The notes: generated by a model from the sequence alone, not told the origin. A stretch of 64,000 nt of DNA from Clostridium beijerinckii HUN142 (GCF_000621745.1 NZ_JHXK01000011.1:124001-188000), one strand, 5' to 3'. Positions 26,752 to 36,480 are shown, numbered from the stretch's first letter. A program made the numbers and translations.

Positions 26752-27274
26752 AACTTTTCGTATAGTATTTATAGGCCTTCTGGTATCACAAGCCCTAGCT
26801 TTGTATACAATTGAAAGTATGATTCCGGTTCCATTTATTGCACCTGGTGCGAAACTTGGGCTAACTAATTTAATTACTGTCGTAGCTTTGTATATGTTAA
26901 ATAGTAAAAAAGATGTTTTTCTAATTATAATATTAAGACTTTTTCTTTCAACTATTTTTGGTGGAAATCTCTCTACACTTATGTACGGTGCCGTTGGAGC
27001 CTTGCTTAGCTATTATGCAATGATTTTCGTAAAAAATATTGGAAAAGATAAAATTAGTATAATAGGTGTAAGTGCAGCTGGAGCCTTTTTCCATAACGTG
27101 GGACAATTAATTGTAGCTTCAGTTATAGTCCAAAATATTGCAGTTACACTTTATTTACCAATCTTATCTATAGCTGGAATTGGTACAGGTGTGTTTATTG
27201 GTGTAACTTCCAATTTTATAGTCAAACATATGTCCAAGCTCCCTTTCTTTAATGATTTAAATATTAGTCAATGA
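26744..27274 (+). CDS. HepS-like / Gx transporter family membrane protein
   Basis: A 176-residue integral membrane protein with about five or six helices. PVPFIAPGAKLGLTNLITVVALY is the family hallmark of proteins annotated as heptaprenyl diphosphate synthase component I or Gx transporter (COG4769); LFLSTIFGGNLSTLMYG and GAFFHNVGQL are also typical. The annotation as a synthase component is doubtful for this all-membrane protein; it more resembles an ECF S-component-like transporter. Coupled to the NusG_II gene and ended by a strong terminator facing apbE. Confidence 0.82.
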   Translation: MNKTFRIVFIGLLVSQALALYTIESMIPVPFIAPGAKLGLTNLITVVALYMLNSKKDVFLIIILRLFLSTIFGGNLSTLMYGAVGALLSYYAMIFVKNIGKDKISIIGVSAAGAFFHNVGQLIVASVIVQNIAVTLYLPILSIAGIGTGVFIGVTSNFIVKHMSKLPFFNDLNISQ

Positions 27275-27310
27275 GTTACTTTATCATCTTTCTAAATCTT
27301 ATATTAACGC

Positions 27311-27354
27311 AAAAATTAAGTGCACACTTATATGAATATGTGCGCTTAATTTTT
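27311..27354. terminator. Bidirectional terminator between hepS-like and apbE genes
   Basis: AAAAATTAAGTGCACA (27311-27326) pairs with TGTGCGCTTAATTTTT (27339-27354) with one mismatch. A- and T-runs at the ends let it stop both convergent transcripts. Confidence 0.85.
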
Positions 27355-27383
27355 AATATTGTGCATTCAAACACAGATTTTAT

Positions 27384-28430
27384 TTAATCTGTAAATTTAA
27401 AATCCTTATTTATATCAGTAATTCTATCTTTAAACCCATCTGATGCATATACCTTGTAATTCGCGGTAGTAATTTCACAAGATACTCCTGATAACCCATT
27501 GATTAATTTTAGACCCTTTTCCTGTCCCAGCGTGAAAACTGTTGTAGTTAAAATATCTGCTAACATTCCATTATCAGGATTGTCACCATCTACCACTATT
27601 GTATCACTTATAACCCCATTATCAACTGGATATCCTGTCTTTGGATCTATAATATGATGATATCTTTTATTATCCTTTATGAAATATCTTTCATAATCAC
27701 CTGATGTAGATAATGATTCATCAGATAATTTAATTACGCCCAAATATTCATTAGGATCTTCGCTTCTTGGATGCTTAATCCCAACAGACCAATCACGTTT
27801 ATCTTTATTCTTCCCAAGAGCATAAATAGAGCTTGCACCTAAATTAATGAGTCCATTTTCAATATTATATTTCTTATATATCTTTAATACTTCATCAGCT
27901 GCAAATCCTTTTGCAACTCCGCCTAAATCTATAGCCATGCCTTCATCCTTTAACATTACGCTATTATCATTCTCATTAATGCTAATTTTTTCATAATCAA
28001 CTAAAGGTAGCTTAGATTTTATTTCTTCATCAGAAGGCAATCTCTCATTATCGGTACCTATTCCCCATAAATTTATTATTGGCCCTAAAGTAACATCAAA
28101 AGCTCCATTACTTAATTTAGAATATTTTATGGATGTTTGGATCATCTTTATGATTTCAGGATGAACTTTAACATATTCTTTTCCTGATAAGCTATTTATT
28201 TTGTATATGTCACTAGTTTCAATGGTGGTGCTTGCCATATCATTAATCTCATCTAATCTTTTAAAGCTTTCTTCAACAGCTTCCTTTGAATTTGCTCCAT
28301 AAGCGCTTAAAGTTACAGCTGTGTCCATTACGATATTACTTTTTTCATAGTATTTATTTTTACCATTACTACACCCATTAAGACTAATAATAAAAATAAA
28401 ACTTATTAGCAGACATAAATTTTTTTTCAT
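27384..28430 (-). CDS. apbE: FAD:protein FMN transferase, ApbE family lipoprotein
   Basis: A 348-residue exported lipoprotein: signal peptide with lipobox SLNGCSN (Cys near residue 20). The ApbE domain follows, with VMDTAVTLSAYG, a GPIINLWGIG segment, the flavin/metal motif IDLGGVAKGFAADEV and HHIIDPKTGYPV. ApbE attaches FMN through a phosphodiester bond to Thr of the RnfG and RnfD/NqrB-type subunits. Its place directly after rnfB, separated by 132 bases and a hairpin, fits flavinylation of the Rnf complex encoded upstream. Confidence 0.94.
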   Translation of the reverse strand: MKKNLCLLISFIFIISLNGCSNGKNKYYEKSNIVMDTAVTLSAYGANSKEAVEESFKRLDEINDMASTTIETSDIYKINSLSGKEYVKVHPEIIKMIQTSIKYSKLSNGAFDVTLGPIINLWGIGTDNERLPSDEEIKSKLPLVDYEKISINENDNSVMLKDEGMAIDLGGVAKGFAADEVLKIYKKYNIENGLINLGASSIYALGKNKDKRDWSVGIKHPRSEDPNEYLGVIKLSDESLSTSGDYERYFIKDNKRYHHIIDPKTGYPVDNGVISDTIVVDGDNPDNGMLADILTTTVFTLGQEKGLKLINGLSGVSCEITTANYKVYASDGFKDRITDINKDFKFTD

Positions 28431-28464
28431 ATGTTTACTCCAATCTTTAACTAACTATAAAATT

Positions 28465-28508
28465 TATAACCAGCAGAGATGCCTATTTTTCCATTTCTAC
28501 TGGTTATA
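28465..28508 (-). terminator. Hairpin between rnfB and apbE
   Basis: TATAACCAG (28465-28473) pairs with CTGGTTATA (28500-28508), extended by AGA/TCT. On the minus strand AAATTTTAT follows, a weak T-tract; partial termination or transcript processing is likely. Confidence 0.5.
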
Positions 28509-28562
28509 CATTTAATAAATATTTTGTATTAAACCTTAATTTAATATAAAATACTATAAATT

Positions 28563-29414
28563 TTAAATTGTCACTTTTAGTGTATCTGAATTTTTATTAG
28601 CGATTAATTCATTCGCAACTTTTATTGCTCCTGTTGGACATTTTGCCAAACAGGTTGCTTCACTACATTTTTCAGCACATATTTTTTTATCTACTACTGC
28701 AAGATTATTCTGAACTTGAATAGCCCCATAACTGCAATTCTTTGCACAAAGTCCACAACCTATACAAGCAGCACTACATAATTTTCTAGCAACAGCTCCT
28801 TTGTCTTTTGAATTACAATCAACTTTTACTCTCGCATTTATTGATATCATTTGTATTACATTTTTAGGACATGATTCTTCACACTTACCACAGCCAGTAC
28901 ATTTTTTCCTATTAACAACTGGAAGCCCATTTTCACCCATTGTCATAGCCCCAAAAGGACAACTACTTACACAAGTTCCAAATCCAATACATCCATGCTT
29001 ACATCCTTTTGGACCTCCTTGTATTAAGCTTGCTGCTTTACAATCGTGAATCCCTTTATAATTATAACTTAATGTTGCTTTTTCACTTGTTCCTTTGCAT
29101 CTAACATGAGCTATTCTTGGTTCTACTTCTTCTGCTTTTTTACCTGTAATTTCTGCCACAAGTTTTGCTACAGCATCCTTTCCAGGAACACATAAATTTG
29201 GAGGAACCTCTTTATTAATAACCACTGCTTCTGCATATGCTGCACATCCTGCATAACCGCATGCACCACATTGTCCCTTAGGAAGAATATCTTCTACTTC
29301 ATGAATTAGTGGATTCACTTCCATAGCAAATTTTCTATTTGCAAACGCTAAGATAAACCCAAAAACTGCACCAATTCCTCCAAGAACTACTAAAACCATT
29401 ATAACAGTAAACAT
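28563..29414 (-). CDS. rnfB: Rnf complex subunit B, iron-sulfur ferredoxin-type protein
   Basis: A 283-residue subunit. One N-terminal helix anchors it; next comes the Fe-S domain GQCGACGYAGCAAYAEAVV and then several ferredoxin CxxCxxCxxxC clusters (CIGFGTCVSSCPFGAM, CTGCGKCEESCPKNVI, CIGCGLCAKNCSYGAI and a last one with CSEATCLAKCP). RnfB is thought to take electrons from reduced ferredoxin. It is the last gene of rnfCDGEAB, 18 bases after rnfA. Confidence 0.96.
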   Translation of the reverse strand: MFTVIMVLVVLGGIGAVFGFILAFANRKFAMEVNPLIHEVEDILPKGQCGACGYAGCAAYAEAVVINKEVPPNLCVPGKDAVAKLVAEITGKKAEEVEPRIAHVRCKGTSEKATLSYNYKGIHDCKAASLIQGGPKGCKHGCIGFGTCVSSCPFGAMTMGENGLPVVNRKKCTGCGKCEESCPKNVIQMISINARVKVDCNSKDKGAVARKLCSAACIGCGLCAKNCSYGAIQVQNNLAVVDKKICAEKCSEATCLAKCPTGAIKVANELIANKNSDTLKVTI

Positions 29415-29432
29415 AATCTTTACTCATCTCCT

Positions 29433-30008
29433 TTATATCATTCCTGAAAAGCCCAGGAATGCCAATGCTAACATGCCTGCTAATATAAACGCAACCCCTG
29501 TTCCTTCTAGTGGTTTTGGCACATCTGCATAAACTAGCTTCTCCCTCAAACTTGCCATAAGTACTAAGGCCAGTGCAAATCCCATTCCTGAACCAATTGA
29601 GAACACTACACTTTTTACAAACGAGTAGTTTGACTCAACACTTAATAATGGAACTGATAATACAATACAGTTTGTGGCTATTAAAAGAAGATATATTCCC
29701 CACATGCTGTATAATGTAGGTGCTTGTTTTTTTATAATTAATTCTAATAATTGTACAAAACTTGCTATAAGTATAACAAAAACAATTGTTGTTAAAAAGG
29801 TTAAATGATATGGCAAAAGTACAAAAGTATATACAACCCATGCTAACATTGAACTCAGAGTTATAACAGAGGTAACCGCCATTCCCATACCTATTGATGC
29901 ATCTAGACTTTTAGAAACTCCAAAAAATATACAAAGCCCTACAAATTTTGTTAGAACAAAATTATTCACAAGTAATGCACCTATAAACAACGTAAAATAC
30001 TCTCTCAT
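29433..30008 (-). CDS. rnfA: Rnf complex subunit A
   Basis: A 191-residue integral membrane subunit with six hydrophobic helices. It begins with the family start MREYFTLFIGALLVNNFVL and contains LCIFFGVSKSLDASIGMGMAV. RnfA and RnfE are homologous, inversely oriented membrane proteins that form the core of the ion-translocating ferredoxin:NAD oxidoreductase. The start codon overlaps the rnfE stop by one base, showing tight coupling. Confidence 0.96.
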   Translation of the reverse strand: MREYFTLFIGALLVNNFVLTKFVGLCIFFGVSKSLDASIGMGMAVTSVITLSSMLAWVVYTFVLLPYHLTFLTTIVFVILIASFVQLLELIIKKQAPTLYSMWGIYLLLIATNCIVLSVPLLSVESNYSFVKSVVFSIGSGMGFALALVLMASLREKLVYADVPKPLEGTGVAFILAGMLALAFLGFSGMI

Positions 30009-30631
30009 TATGCTTCACTTCCTTCTATTTTTTTGGCTTCTTTATGTGCATTGTGGAGCTTGATTGCACCTATCATATAACCGATTAGTATAAATGCACC
30101 AGCTGGTAATATCATAATTAAAGGTGCATTGTACCATGAACCTAGTATTTTAAAGCCAAGAATTGATCCGCTTCCTAAAAGCTCTCTTATTACAGATATT
30201 GAAAGCATAGCTAGTGTAAAACCACATCCCATACCAAAGCCATCTAGGAATGATGGAAAAACTTTATTTTTTGATGCGAACACCTCTGCCCTTGCAAGTA
30301 TTATCGCAAAAACAACTACTAAATCCAAATAAATTCCAAGTGCACTATATAATTCAGGTGATATTGCCTGTAATGCAAGTTCTACAACCGTAACTATAGT
30401 TGCTATAAATGTGATATAAACCGGAACTCTAACTTTGGGATTCACCAATTTTCGTGTAAGCGATACAACTACATTATTACTTGTAATAACAAAAGTTACA
30501 CATAAGCCCATAGTCAAACCATTGATTACTGATGATGTAACAGCTAATGCAGGACAAAGACTTAAGCATAACATAAATATTGGATTTTCATCATACAAAC
30601 CCTTGCTAAAAATTTTCCACTTTTCCTTCAT
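30008..30631 (-). CDS. rnfE: Rnf complex subunit E
   Basis: A 207-residue membrane subunit, homologous to RnfA, with about six helices. NPIFMLCLSLCPALAVTSSV and the later FPSFLDGFGMGCGFTLAMLS are diagnostic. ATG 30631 follows GGAGGT by 7 bases; the longer TTG start at 30649 lies before that ribosome site. It overlaps rnfA by one base and starts one base after the rnfG stop. Confidence 0.95.
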   Translation of the reverse strand: MKEKWKIFSKGLYDENPIFMLCLSLCPALAVTSSVINGLTMGLCVTFVITSNNVVVSLTRKLVNPKVRVPVYITFIATIVTVVELALQAISPELYSALGIYLDLVVVFAIILARAEVFASKNKVFPSFLDGFGMGCGFTLAMLSISVIRELLGSGSILGFKILGSWYNAPLIMILPAGAFILIGYMIGAIKLHNAHKEAKKIEGSEA

Positions 30632-30632
30632 A

Positions 30633-31199
30633 TTATTTACCTCCTGCAAACTCTGTTACTTCATGTACAGCATTCTTGACAGCTAACGTTACAGCTCTAG
30701 ATGAAATAGTTGCTCCTGTCATAGCTTGAATATCATCTTTATCAGAAGCATCTTTTGTTACTGTTAAATTTGCTTCTTTTTTCCCTTTAAATTGACTTCT
30801 AAAAGGTTCTTTTGAAGCATTATCCCCTAGACCTGGAGTCTCATTATGTGCTAGTATCTTATAATCTATTACTTCTCCTGTAGGTGTAATAGCTACCAGC
30901 ATTTTAATTTCTCCACCATATCCTCTGCTTTCTCCAGGAACTACATATGCAATTACTTTACCACCTTTTTCGGCTGTAAACCAATCAGCCTTATCTGGAA
31001 CTGCCTTAAAGTTATCGGCATCACTAACTAGTGCTTTCATAGATTCTTGTTTTGATATCTCTCTCTTTTCAGCTGCAATTGGTGCCGTAACATAATATAC
31101 TAGTCCTATTATTAATCCAGACGCCAAGCAAGTTATTATTAAATTTATTGCTATCTGAAAAATGGAATACTCCTTATTAATAGCATGTTCATTGGACAT
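30633..31199 (-). CDS. rnfG: Rnf complex subunit G, FMN-binding
   Basis: A 188-residue subunit with one N-terminal helix (about 15-36) and an external FMN-binding domain. The covalent flavin site is TGATISSRAVT, where the second Thr of TGAT receives FMN from ApbE. GLGDNASKEPFRSQF is also typical. ATG 31199 follows GGGGGT; the longer TTG 31220 lies inside the end of rnfD. Part of rnfCDGEAB. Confidence 0.95.
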   Translation of the reverse strand: MSNEHAINKEYSIFQIAINLIITCLASGLIIGLVYYVTAPIAAEKREISKQESMKALVSDADNFKAVPDKADWFTAEKGGKVIAYVVPGESRGYGGEIKMLVAITPTGEVIDYKILAHNETPGLGDNASKEPFRSQFKGKKEANLTVTKDASDKDDIQAMTGATISSRAVTLAVKNAVHEVTEFAGGK

Positions 31200-31203
31200 T
31201 TTA

Positions 31204-32241
31204 CTACCCCCTTGCTCCAAATTGTTTTGGCTTTACAAAACGATCTATTAGTGGTGTTACAGCATTCATAAGTAAAAGTGAATAGCAAACGCCTTCTGGA
31301 TACCCACCTATTAATCTAATTAATGACGTTATTACTCCAGCTCCTACAGCAAAAATTATTTGCCCTTTTAAAGTTATAGGTGCTGTAACCATATCTGTTG
31401 CCATAAAAAATGCACCTATAATTAATCCTCCAGCCATCATATGGAAAATAGGATCACCACTAAATAAACCTGAAGGCCCGAAAACCCATGTTATTATTCC
31501 TACTGTTCCTATCATGAATACAGGAACTTGCCATTTTATATATCCCTTATATATAAGATACGCGCCCCCAATTATAAGAAGTATTGTTGAAGTTTCTCCT
31601 GCACTTCCATTTCTTGTGCCAATAAACATAGCTTTATACAATTCTGTATTGCCACCAAAAGTTTCAATCAATTTAGAATATCCTTGTTGTTTTAATATGT
31701 TCAATGGTGTAGCAGAGCTAACAACATCTACTGAAGTTGTCATCTTTGTCCATGTTGTCATTGCAACTGGCCAAGATACCATTAATGCTGCTCTTCCAAT
31801 ATGAGCCGGATTAAAAATATTATATCCAAGCCCACCCATAGAATGCTTGGCTATTACAATGGCCACAAACGAACCCGCTATTATCATATAAACAGGTAAC
31901 GTTGGAGACACACACATAGCTAGCAATAATCCAGTTAAAAATGCACTTCCGTCAAATGCTGTAATCTTCTTTTTGCGGAATTTTTGAACCAAATATTCAA
32001 AAGCAACTGCTGAAGCTGCACCAACAACTAAGTTAATTAATGCAGGGATACCAAAATAATATATAGAAAAAATAGCTGCTGGCGCTAATGCTATGTTTAC
32101 ATTCCACATTATCTTTGAGATTGATTCATCACAACGAATATGTGGAGATGCTGATACAGTAAAACTATTTTCCTGGGTATCAGCTTCTTTTACTTTAATT
32201 CCTTGCATTTTACTTTCTTGTACTCCAATTTCGGAACTCAT
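31204..32241 (-). CDS. rnfD: Rnf complex subunit D
   Basis: A 345-residue membrane subunit with about ten helices. SASPHIRCDESISKIMWNV marks the family start and SSATPLNILK contains the SATP flavinylation motif with its Thr. It is slightly longer at the N-terminus than usual, so an internal ATG (MQGIKVKEAD) is an alternative start. Neighbours rnfC and rnfG are 16 bases upstream and overlapping-to-adjacent downstream. Confidence 0.95.
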   Translation of the reverse strand: MSSEIGVQESKMQGIKVKEADTQENSFTVSASPHIRCDESISKIMWNVNIALAPAAIFSIYYFGIPALINLVVGAASAVAFEYLVQKFRKKKITAFDGSAFLTGLLLAMCVSPTLPVYMIIAGSFVAIVIAKHSMGGLGYNIFNPAHIGRAALMVSWPVAMTTWTKMTTSVDVVSSATPLNILKQQGYSKLIETFGGNTELYKAMFIGTRNGSAGETSTILLIIGGAYLIYKGYIKWQVPVFMIGTVGIITWVFGPSGLFSGDPIFHMMAGGLIIGAFFMATDMVTAPITLKGQIIFAVGAGVITSLIRLIGGYPEGVCYSLLLMNAVTPLIDRFVKPKQFGARG

Positions 32242-32257
32242 TTTACCCCTTCTTCCT

Positions 32258-33571
32258 TTACTTTTTTTGTGCCATTGCTAAATTTTGTGATTTTGAATAT
32301 TTTATATACTGAACTATGTTACGTTTTGCAGGACATGTATAAACACAACTTCCACATTCAATACAATTTAGCAAATTATATTCCTCTTTGGCCTCTTTAA
32401 ATTTATGACGTTCACCTAATATGCTTAGCATACTTGGGATCAAACCCATAGGACACGCCTCAACACATCTTCCACATCTTATACAAGGGGACTCCTCACC
32501 AGAATTTATGGCATCTTTACTTAATGCTAGAATTCCAGATACACCTTTAATTACAGGAACATCTAATGAAAATTGAGCCATTCCCATCATAGGCCCTCCC
32601 ATAATTAGCTTCTCTGGCGTTTTGCTAAATCCACCACAATAACTTATGGCTTCTTTAAAACTTGTTCCTATTCTTAGTAATAGATTTTTAGGTTCCTTAA
32701 TTGCATCTCCTGAAACAGTAGTTACTCTTTGAATTATTGGAATGCCCTTTACTACTGCATCATAAATAGCTATAACTGTACCAACATTTTGTACAACAAC
32801 TCCAACATCCATAGGCAATCCACCCGATGGAACTTCTCGACTTGTAAGCACTTTTATAAGCATCTTTTCTGCACCTTGAGGATACTTTGTAGGCAGTGCT
32901 ACAATATCAACAGATGTTCCTTTGAAAGCCTCTTTCATAGCTTTTACTGCCTCTGGCTTATTATCTTCTATTCCTATAATCCCTTTGCTCACTCCTAGTG
33001 TTTTCATAGCTATCTTAACTCCAGTTACTATACGGTCAGAATATTCAATCATCATCCTATAGTCTGCTGTCAAGTATGGCTCACATTCAGCGGCATTTAC
33101 TATAAATGTATCAACTTCCTTATTAGGCGAAAGTTTAACATGTGTAGGAAACGTAGCGCCACCCATTCCGACTATTCCAGAATTCTTTATAATATCAAGA
33201 ACTTCTTTCTTCTCAAGCTTTTCCCAATCCCGTTCTAATGGTATCCCATCAACCCACTCATCTAAGCCATCGCTTTTAATAACAACTGACAAGCATTTGA
33301 CTAATGATGTATGTGGCATTTCTGCGATACTTGTAACTTTTCCTGAAATTGATGCATGTATTGGACTATGCATAAACGCTTCACTATTTGCTATAACTTG
33401 TCCTTTTTTGACCATATCACCGACTTTAACTATAGGTGTACATGGTGCTCCAATATGTTGACTCATAGGAATAATTACCGTTTCAGGTAATGGTGGTAAT
33501 TCAATGGCTTTGTCAGAAGTATACTTTTTACTGTCCTTCGGATGAATTCCTCCAAGAAAACTTTTTAACAT
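32258..33571 (-). CDS. rnfC: Rnf complex subunit C, NADH-binding iron-sulfur protein
   Basis: A 437-residue peripheral subunit. It begins SFLGGIHPKDSKKY, has the nucleotide/FMN domain GMGGATFPTHVKLSP and AAECEPYLTADYRMM, a SLBB-like part, then two 4Fe-4S clusters: CIRCGRCVEACPMGLIP and CIECGSCVYTCPAKRN. RnfC is the probable NAD-reducing subunit. ATG 33571 is chosen over GTG 33586, which overlaps the GAGG ribosome site. First structural gene of rnfCDGEAB, with rseC upstream. Confidence 0.96.
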   Translation of the reverse strand: MLKSFLGGIHPKDSKKYTSDKAIELPPLPETVIIPMSQHIGAPCTPIVKVGDMVKKGQVIANSEAFMHSPIHASISGKVTSIAEMPHTSLVKCLSVVIKSDGLDEWVDGIPLERDWEKLEKKEVLDIIKNSGIVGMGGATFPTHVKLSPNKEVDTFIVNAAECEPYLTADYRMMIEYSDRIVTGVKIAMKTLGVSKGIIGIEDNKPEAVKAMKEAFKGTSVDIVALPTKYPQGAEKMLIKVLTSREVPSGGLPMDVGVVVQNVGTVIAIYDAVVKGIPIIQRVTTVSGDAIKEPKNLLLRIGTSFKEAISYCGGFSKTPEKLIMGGPMMGMAQFSLDVPVIKGVSGILALSKDAINSGEESPCIRCGRCVEACPMGLIPSMLSILGERHKFKEAKEEYNLLNCIECGSCVYTCPAKRNIVQYIKYSKSQNLAMAQKK

Positions 33572-33750
33572 TAATAATCGCCTCACAAACCTCTTAAGAA
33601 TAAATTATTTACAATTAAATTTACATAACTACAATAATTCGTAAGATAATATTTATAATACAAGTAAATAATATTTACAATATAAGTAATATATACTTGA
33701 ATAATTAATAGTTCATCAATTTTTTATTTAAATATCGGGAAATAAATTTA

Positions 33751-34161
33751 TCATAAAATGCGAATAATTACTGGCTTGGACTTTTCATTTGCAGCACTTG
33801 CCTTATCGAAATACTTTACAACAACAATAGATAACGCAAATATAACTACTCCACCAATCACTTGGAACATAAATTTATTAACTCCTATATACTGACCTAT
33901 AATCCCTCCTAACATCACACCAATAAATAAAGCAATTAGCGGCAAGATAAATACAATAAAGGCGGCCCTCAGAACATTGGTTTCCTTTATTTCAAGAATT
34001 ACTCTTTGCCCTGGCTTTGCCCCTATTTTATTATTCGCCTCTAAGATTAAACTTTCGCTTCCTGGGCAAGCACCACAGTTTTTGCAATCACTATGTCTGC
34101 CAACTTTAATTCTTGCCGAATTTCCAACCACCTCAATTACTAGGCCTTGTTCTGTTTTCAT
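33751..34161 (-). CDS. rseC: SoxR-reducing-system/RseC family protein upstream of rnf
   Basis: A 136-residue protein. The N-terminal small beta domain has an iron-sulfur-like cysteine group, SDCKNCGACPGSES, and two membrane helices follow (about 70-90 and 97-117) before a Lys-rich tail. RseC-type proteins precede rnf operons in several clostridia, including acetogens, and are thought to influence expression or maturation of the complex. ATG 34161 after AAGGAG is preferred over TTG 34170. The gap to rnfC is about 180 bases, so rnfC may have an extra promoter. Confidence 0.88.
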   Translation of the reverse strand: MKTEQGLVIEVVGNSARIKVGRHSDCKNCGACPGSESLILEANNKIGAKPGQRVILEIKETNVLRAAFIVFILPLIALFIGVMLGGIIGQYIGVNKFMFQVIGGVVIFALSIVVVKYFDKASAANEKSKPVIIRIL

Positions 34162-34703
34162 CGTTATCAAACTCCTTAAAATTGCTTATAACTTATTACA
34201 CGAACATATTTCTATTAATTTTCATCCGCTCAAAAAATATAACATGAAATATCACCTCACAAATATACGTTTTCATAACATTCAATATAATACATAAAAT
34301 GTAATACCTTATTAATTAATGAATTATTTGGTATTTTGTTTTATTATAAACCTTTATTTTTTCAATTTAAAGGGTAGTTTTTAAATTAACATTTTCAAGA
34401 CGTTAATTCTTTAACATTCAAACTCCCAGTTGAAATTTAAATAGGTCGATTATTTAAACATTAATTAGCAATTCACTATTTTTACTTAATAAGAAATACA
34501 CATTTCACTTCAATCTCTTTGTTAAGTTTTGGGTAAATTATTGATATTTTTTTAACATAGTTTTGCAATTAATTAAAAACACTTTCAGACTAAACCTTTA
34601 ATGCTTTAAAATTTGTACATTATTTTTAGCTTTTGGATAAACTATTAAAGTATAATAAGTTTTAATAAATAAATTTAGACTTTACTTAGAAAGGAGAATT
34701 ATT
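34162..34703. other. Divergent region between rseC and the GNAT gene
   Basis: AT-rich DNA that must hold the main rnf promoter (leftward) and the GNAT promoter (rightward). Several TTAA-rich dyads such as GTTAATTCTTTAAC (34403-34416) are present but do not match a complete Rex-site consensus. No gene seen. Confidence 0.35.
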
Positions 34704-34982
34704 TTGATTGAGATTAAGGAAGGTAACCATAAATTTTACATCGGAGATAACGAAGATAATATAAAAGCTGTAGTAACATATATAGATAGTGGAGAAAATA
34801 ACATTATACTTGATCACACTTTTGTATCACAAGAGCTTAGAGGCAAGAATATTGGTCAGCAACTGGTCAAAAGAGTTGTTGACTTTGCTAGAGAAAATAA
34901 CAAAAAGATAATACCACAATGTTGGTTTGCAGAGGAGGAATTTGTTTCACATAAAGAATATGAAGATGTTTGGTTCAGATAA
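34704..34982 (+). CDS. GNAT-like N-acetyltransferase, short COG2388 (YjdJ/NATD1) type
   Basis: A 92-residue protein starting with TTG; AAGGAG lies seven bases upstream and decides this start. It is a minimal acetyltransferase fold: IILDHTFVSQELRGKNIGQQLVKRVVDFARENN carries the acetyl-CoA loop (R-G-x-x-I-G/A), and IIPQCWFAEEEF matches the CPF-like end of the family. Substrate unknown; members are thought to acetylate small amines or proteins. It is monocistronic with a hairpin after it. Confidence 0.85.
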   Translation: MIEIKEGNHKFYIGDNEDNIKAVVTYIDSGENNIILDHTFVSQELRGKNIGQQLVKRVVDFARENNKKIIPQCWFAEEEFVSHKEYEDVWFR

Positions 34983-35039
34983 TATTTAGACATTTCATGA
35001 TTATTTTCATTTATTCAAGAATACATTAAAATTATTTAA

Positions 35040-35064
35040 AGAGAGTTAGTATAGTTAACTCTCT
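35040..35064. terminator. Hairpin between the GNAT and MATE genes
   Basis: AGAGAGTTA (35040-35048) pairs with TAACTCTCT (35056-35064) between convergent genes. T-tracts are short on both strands. Confidence 0.5.
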
Positions 35065-35109
35065 CTAAATTAGTTGATACTTTATTGTATAGTTAAATTT
35101 CATATTTAT

Positions 35110-36480
35110 TTAGCATTCTAAGTTCTTTTCTAACTCTTCGCTACCAAGTTTTTTTACTCTTATATAATATGCAGTCATCAGAATCAATTCAGCTCCAAGC
35201 CAGGCAGCAACTTCTGCAAAATAAATTCCTGTTTCTCCTATTAATAAAGGCAAAAAGAGCGCTACTGAAATACGCATGCATAATTCAACAATCCCCGAAA
35301 TCATTGGTATAATAGTATCTCCCATTCCTTGTAATGCATTTCTATAAATATGAAGCATATACAATATAAATAACATACTGCTCATAACCATTAGATATTT
35401 GTGTGCCACATCTGTTACTAACTCAACTTCTGCTGGACTTCCCGATATGAACATCAGTACAAAATAGCGTCCAAAGAAAAATATTATTAAAGAAAGAGCA
35501 ATAGATGTTCCAACAGTCATTTTTAAAGCTGAATTCATTCCTTTATGTATACGATCATATTTTTTAGCTCCTAAATTTTGACCTGTGAATGTAGACATTG
35601 CATAACCTAACGCAACTGCTACTAATTCCAATATTCCATAGAGTTTATTTGTAGCTGTAAATCCTGCTACAAATACAAATCCAAATCCATTTATAACATA
35701 TTGAACCACAAGGCCACCGAATCCTATGATTCCATTTTGAAAGGATATTGGCGTCCCTAAAAAAATTAATTTTCTTATCATAACCATATCGATTTTAAAA
35801 TCTTTAGCAGTAATTTTTAGTATTGATAACTGTCTAACACTATTTACACAATATATAAACGAAAATATTTGTGCTATTACAGTTGCTATAGCGGGTCCCT
35901 TAATTCCCCACTTAAATACAACTACAAACAAAATATCCAATAATACATTAATTGCAGAAGCTACAACCATAGCAATAAGTGGTGTACGACTATTTCCTAA
36001 AGCTCTTAATATTGCTGAACACGTATTATAAGCTAAAATTGCAGGTATTCCACAAAAAGCAACTATTAGAAATGAAAGCGAATCGTTAATAATATTTTCT
36101 GGAGTATTTAATACTATTAATATAGGCCTTACAGCAAGTAATGAAATTATTGTCATAAGAATTCCTAAAATGGTTGCAAGTATTATGGCCATTGTAACCG
36201 TCTTACGCAATTTTTTTATATTATTTTCTCCAAAGTATTGTGAAATAAGTATGGAAAAGCCTTGTGTAAAGCCAATTATCATATCAATTACCATCCAATT
36301 AAGCCACGCACCTGAACCTACAGCAGCTAAAGCTTCAACACCTATAAACTTTCCTATAACTATAGTATCCACGATTGTATATAATTGCTGAAATATATTA
36401 CCAAAAATTAATGGTAATGCGAAAATAAAAATAAGCTTCGAAGGTTTTCCTTCCGTCATATCTTTTATCTTACCACTCAT
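35110..36480 (-). CDS. MATE family efflux transporter
   Basis: A 456-residue protein with twelve predicted membrane helices in two similar halves. The start KPSKLIFIFALPLIFGNIFQQLYTIVDTIVIGKFIG is a strong MATE signature, repeated in the second half as PISFQNGIIGFGGLVVQYVI. Such pumps export drugs or metabolites using a sodium or proton gradient; the substrate is unknown. It is single-gene, downstream of the argF terminator on the same strand. AAAGGA precedes the ATG. Confidence 0.93.
   Translation of the reverse strand: MSGKIKDMTEGKPSKLIFIFALPLIFGNIFQQLYTIVDTIVIGKFIGVEALAAVGSGAWLNWMVIDMIIGFTQGFSILISQYFGENNIKKLRKTVTMAIILATILGILMTIISLLAVRPILIVLNTPENIINDSLSFLIVAFCGIPAILAYNTCSAILRALGNSRTPLIAMVVASAINVLLDILFVVVFKWGIKGPAIATVIAQIFSFIYCVNSVRQLSILKITAKDFKIDMVMIRKLIFLGTPISFQNGIIGFGGLVVQYVINGFGFVFVAGFTATNKLYGILELVAVALGYAMSTFTGQNLGAKKYDRIHKGMNSALKMTVGTSIALSLIIFFFGRYFVLMFISGSPAEVELVTDVAHKYLMVMSSMLFILYMLHIYRNALQGMGDTIIPMISGIVELCMRISVALFLPLLIGETGIYFAEVAAWLGAELILMTAYYIRVKKLGSEELEKNLEC

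Noticed and set aside
34403..34416. GTTAATTCTTTAAC as a Rex redox-repressor site for rnf
   Set aside because: Only part of the Rex consensus is present and spacing is wrong; not strong enough to claim.
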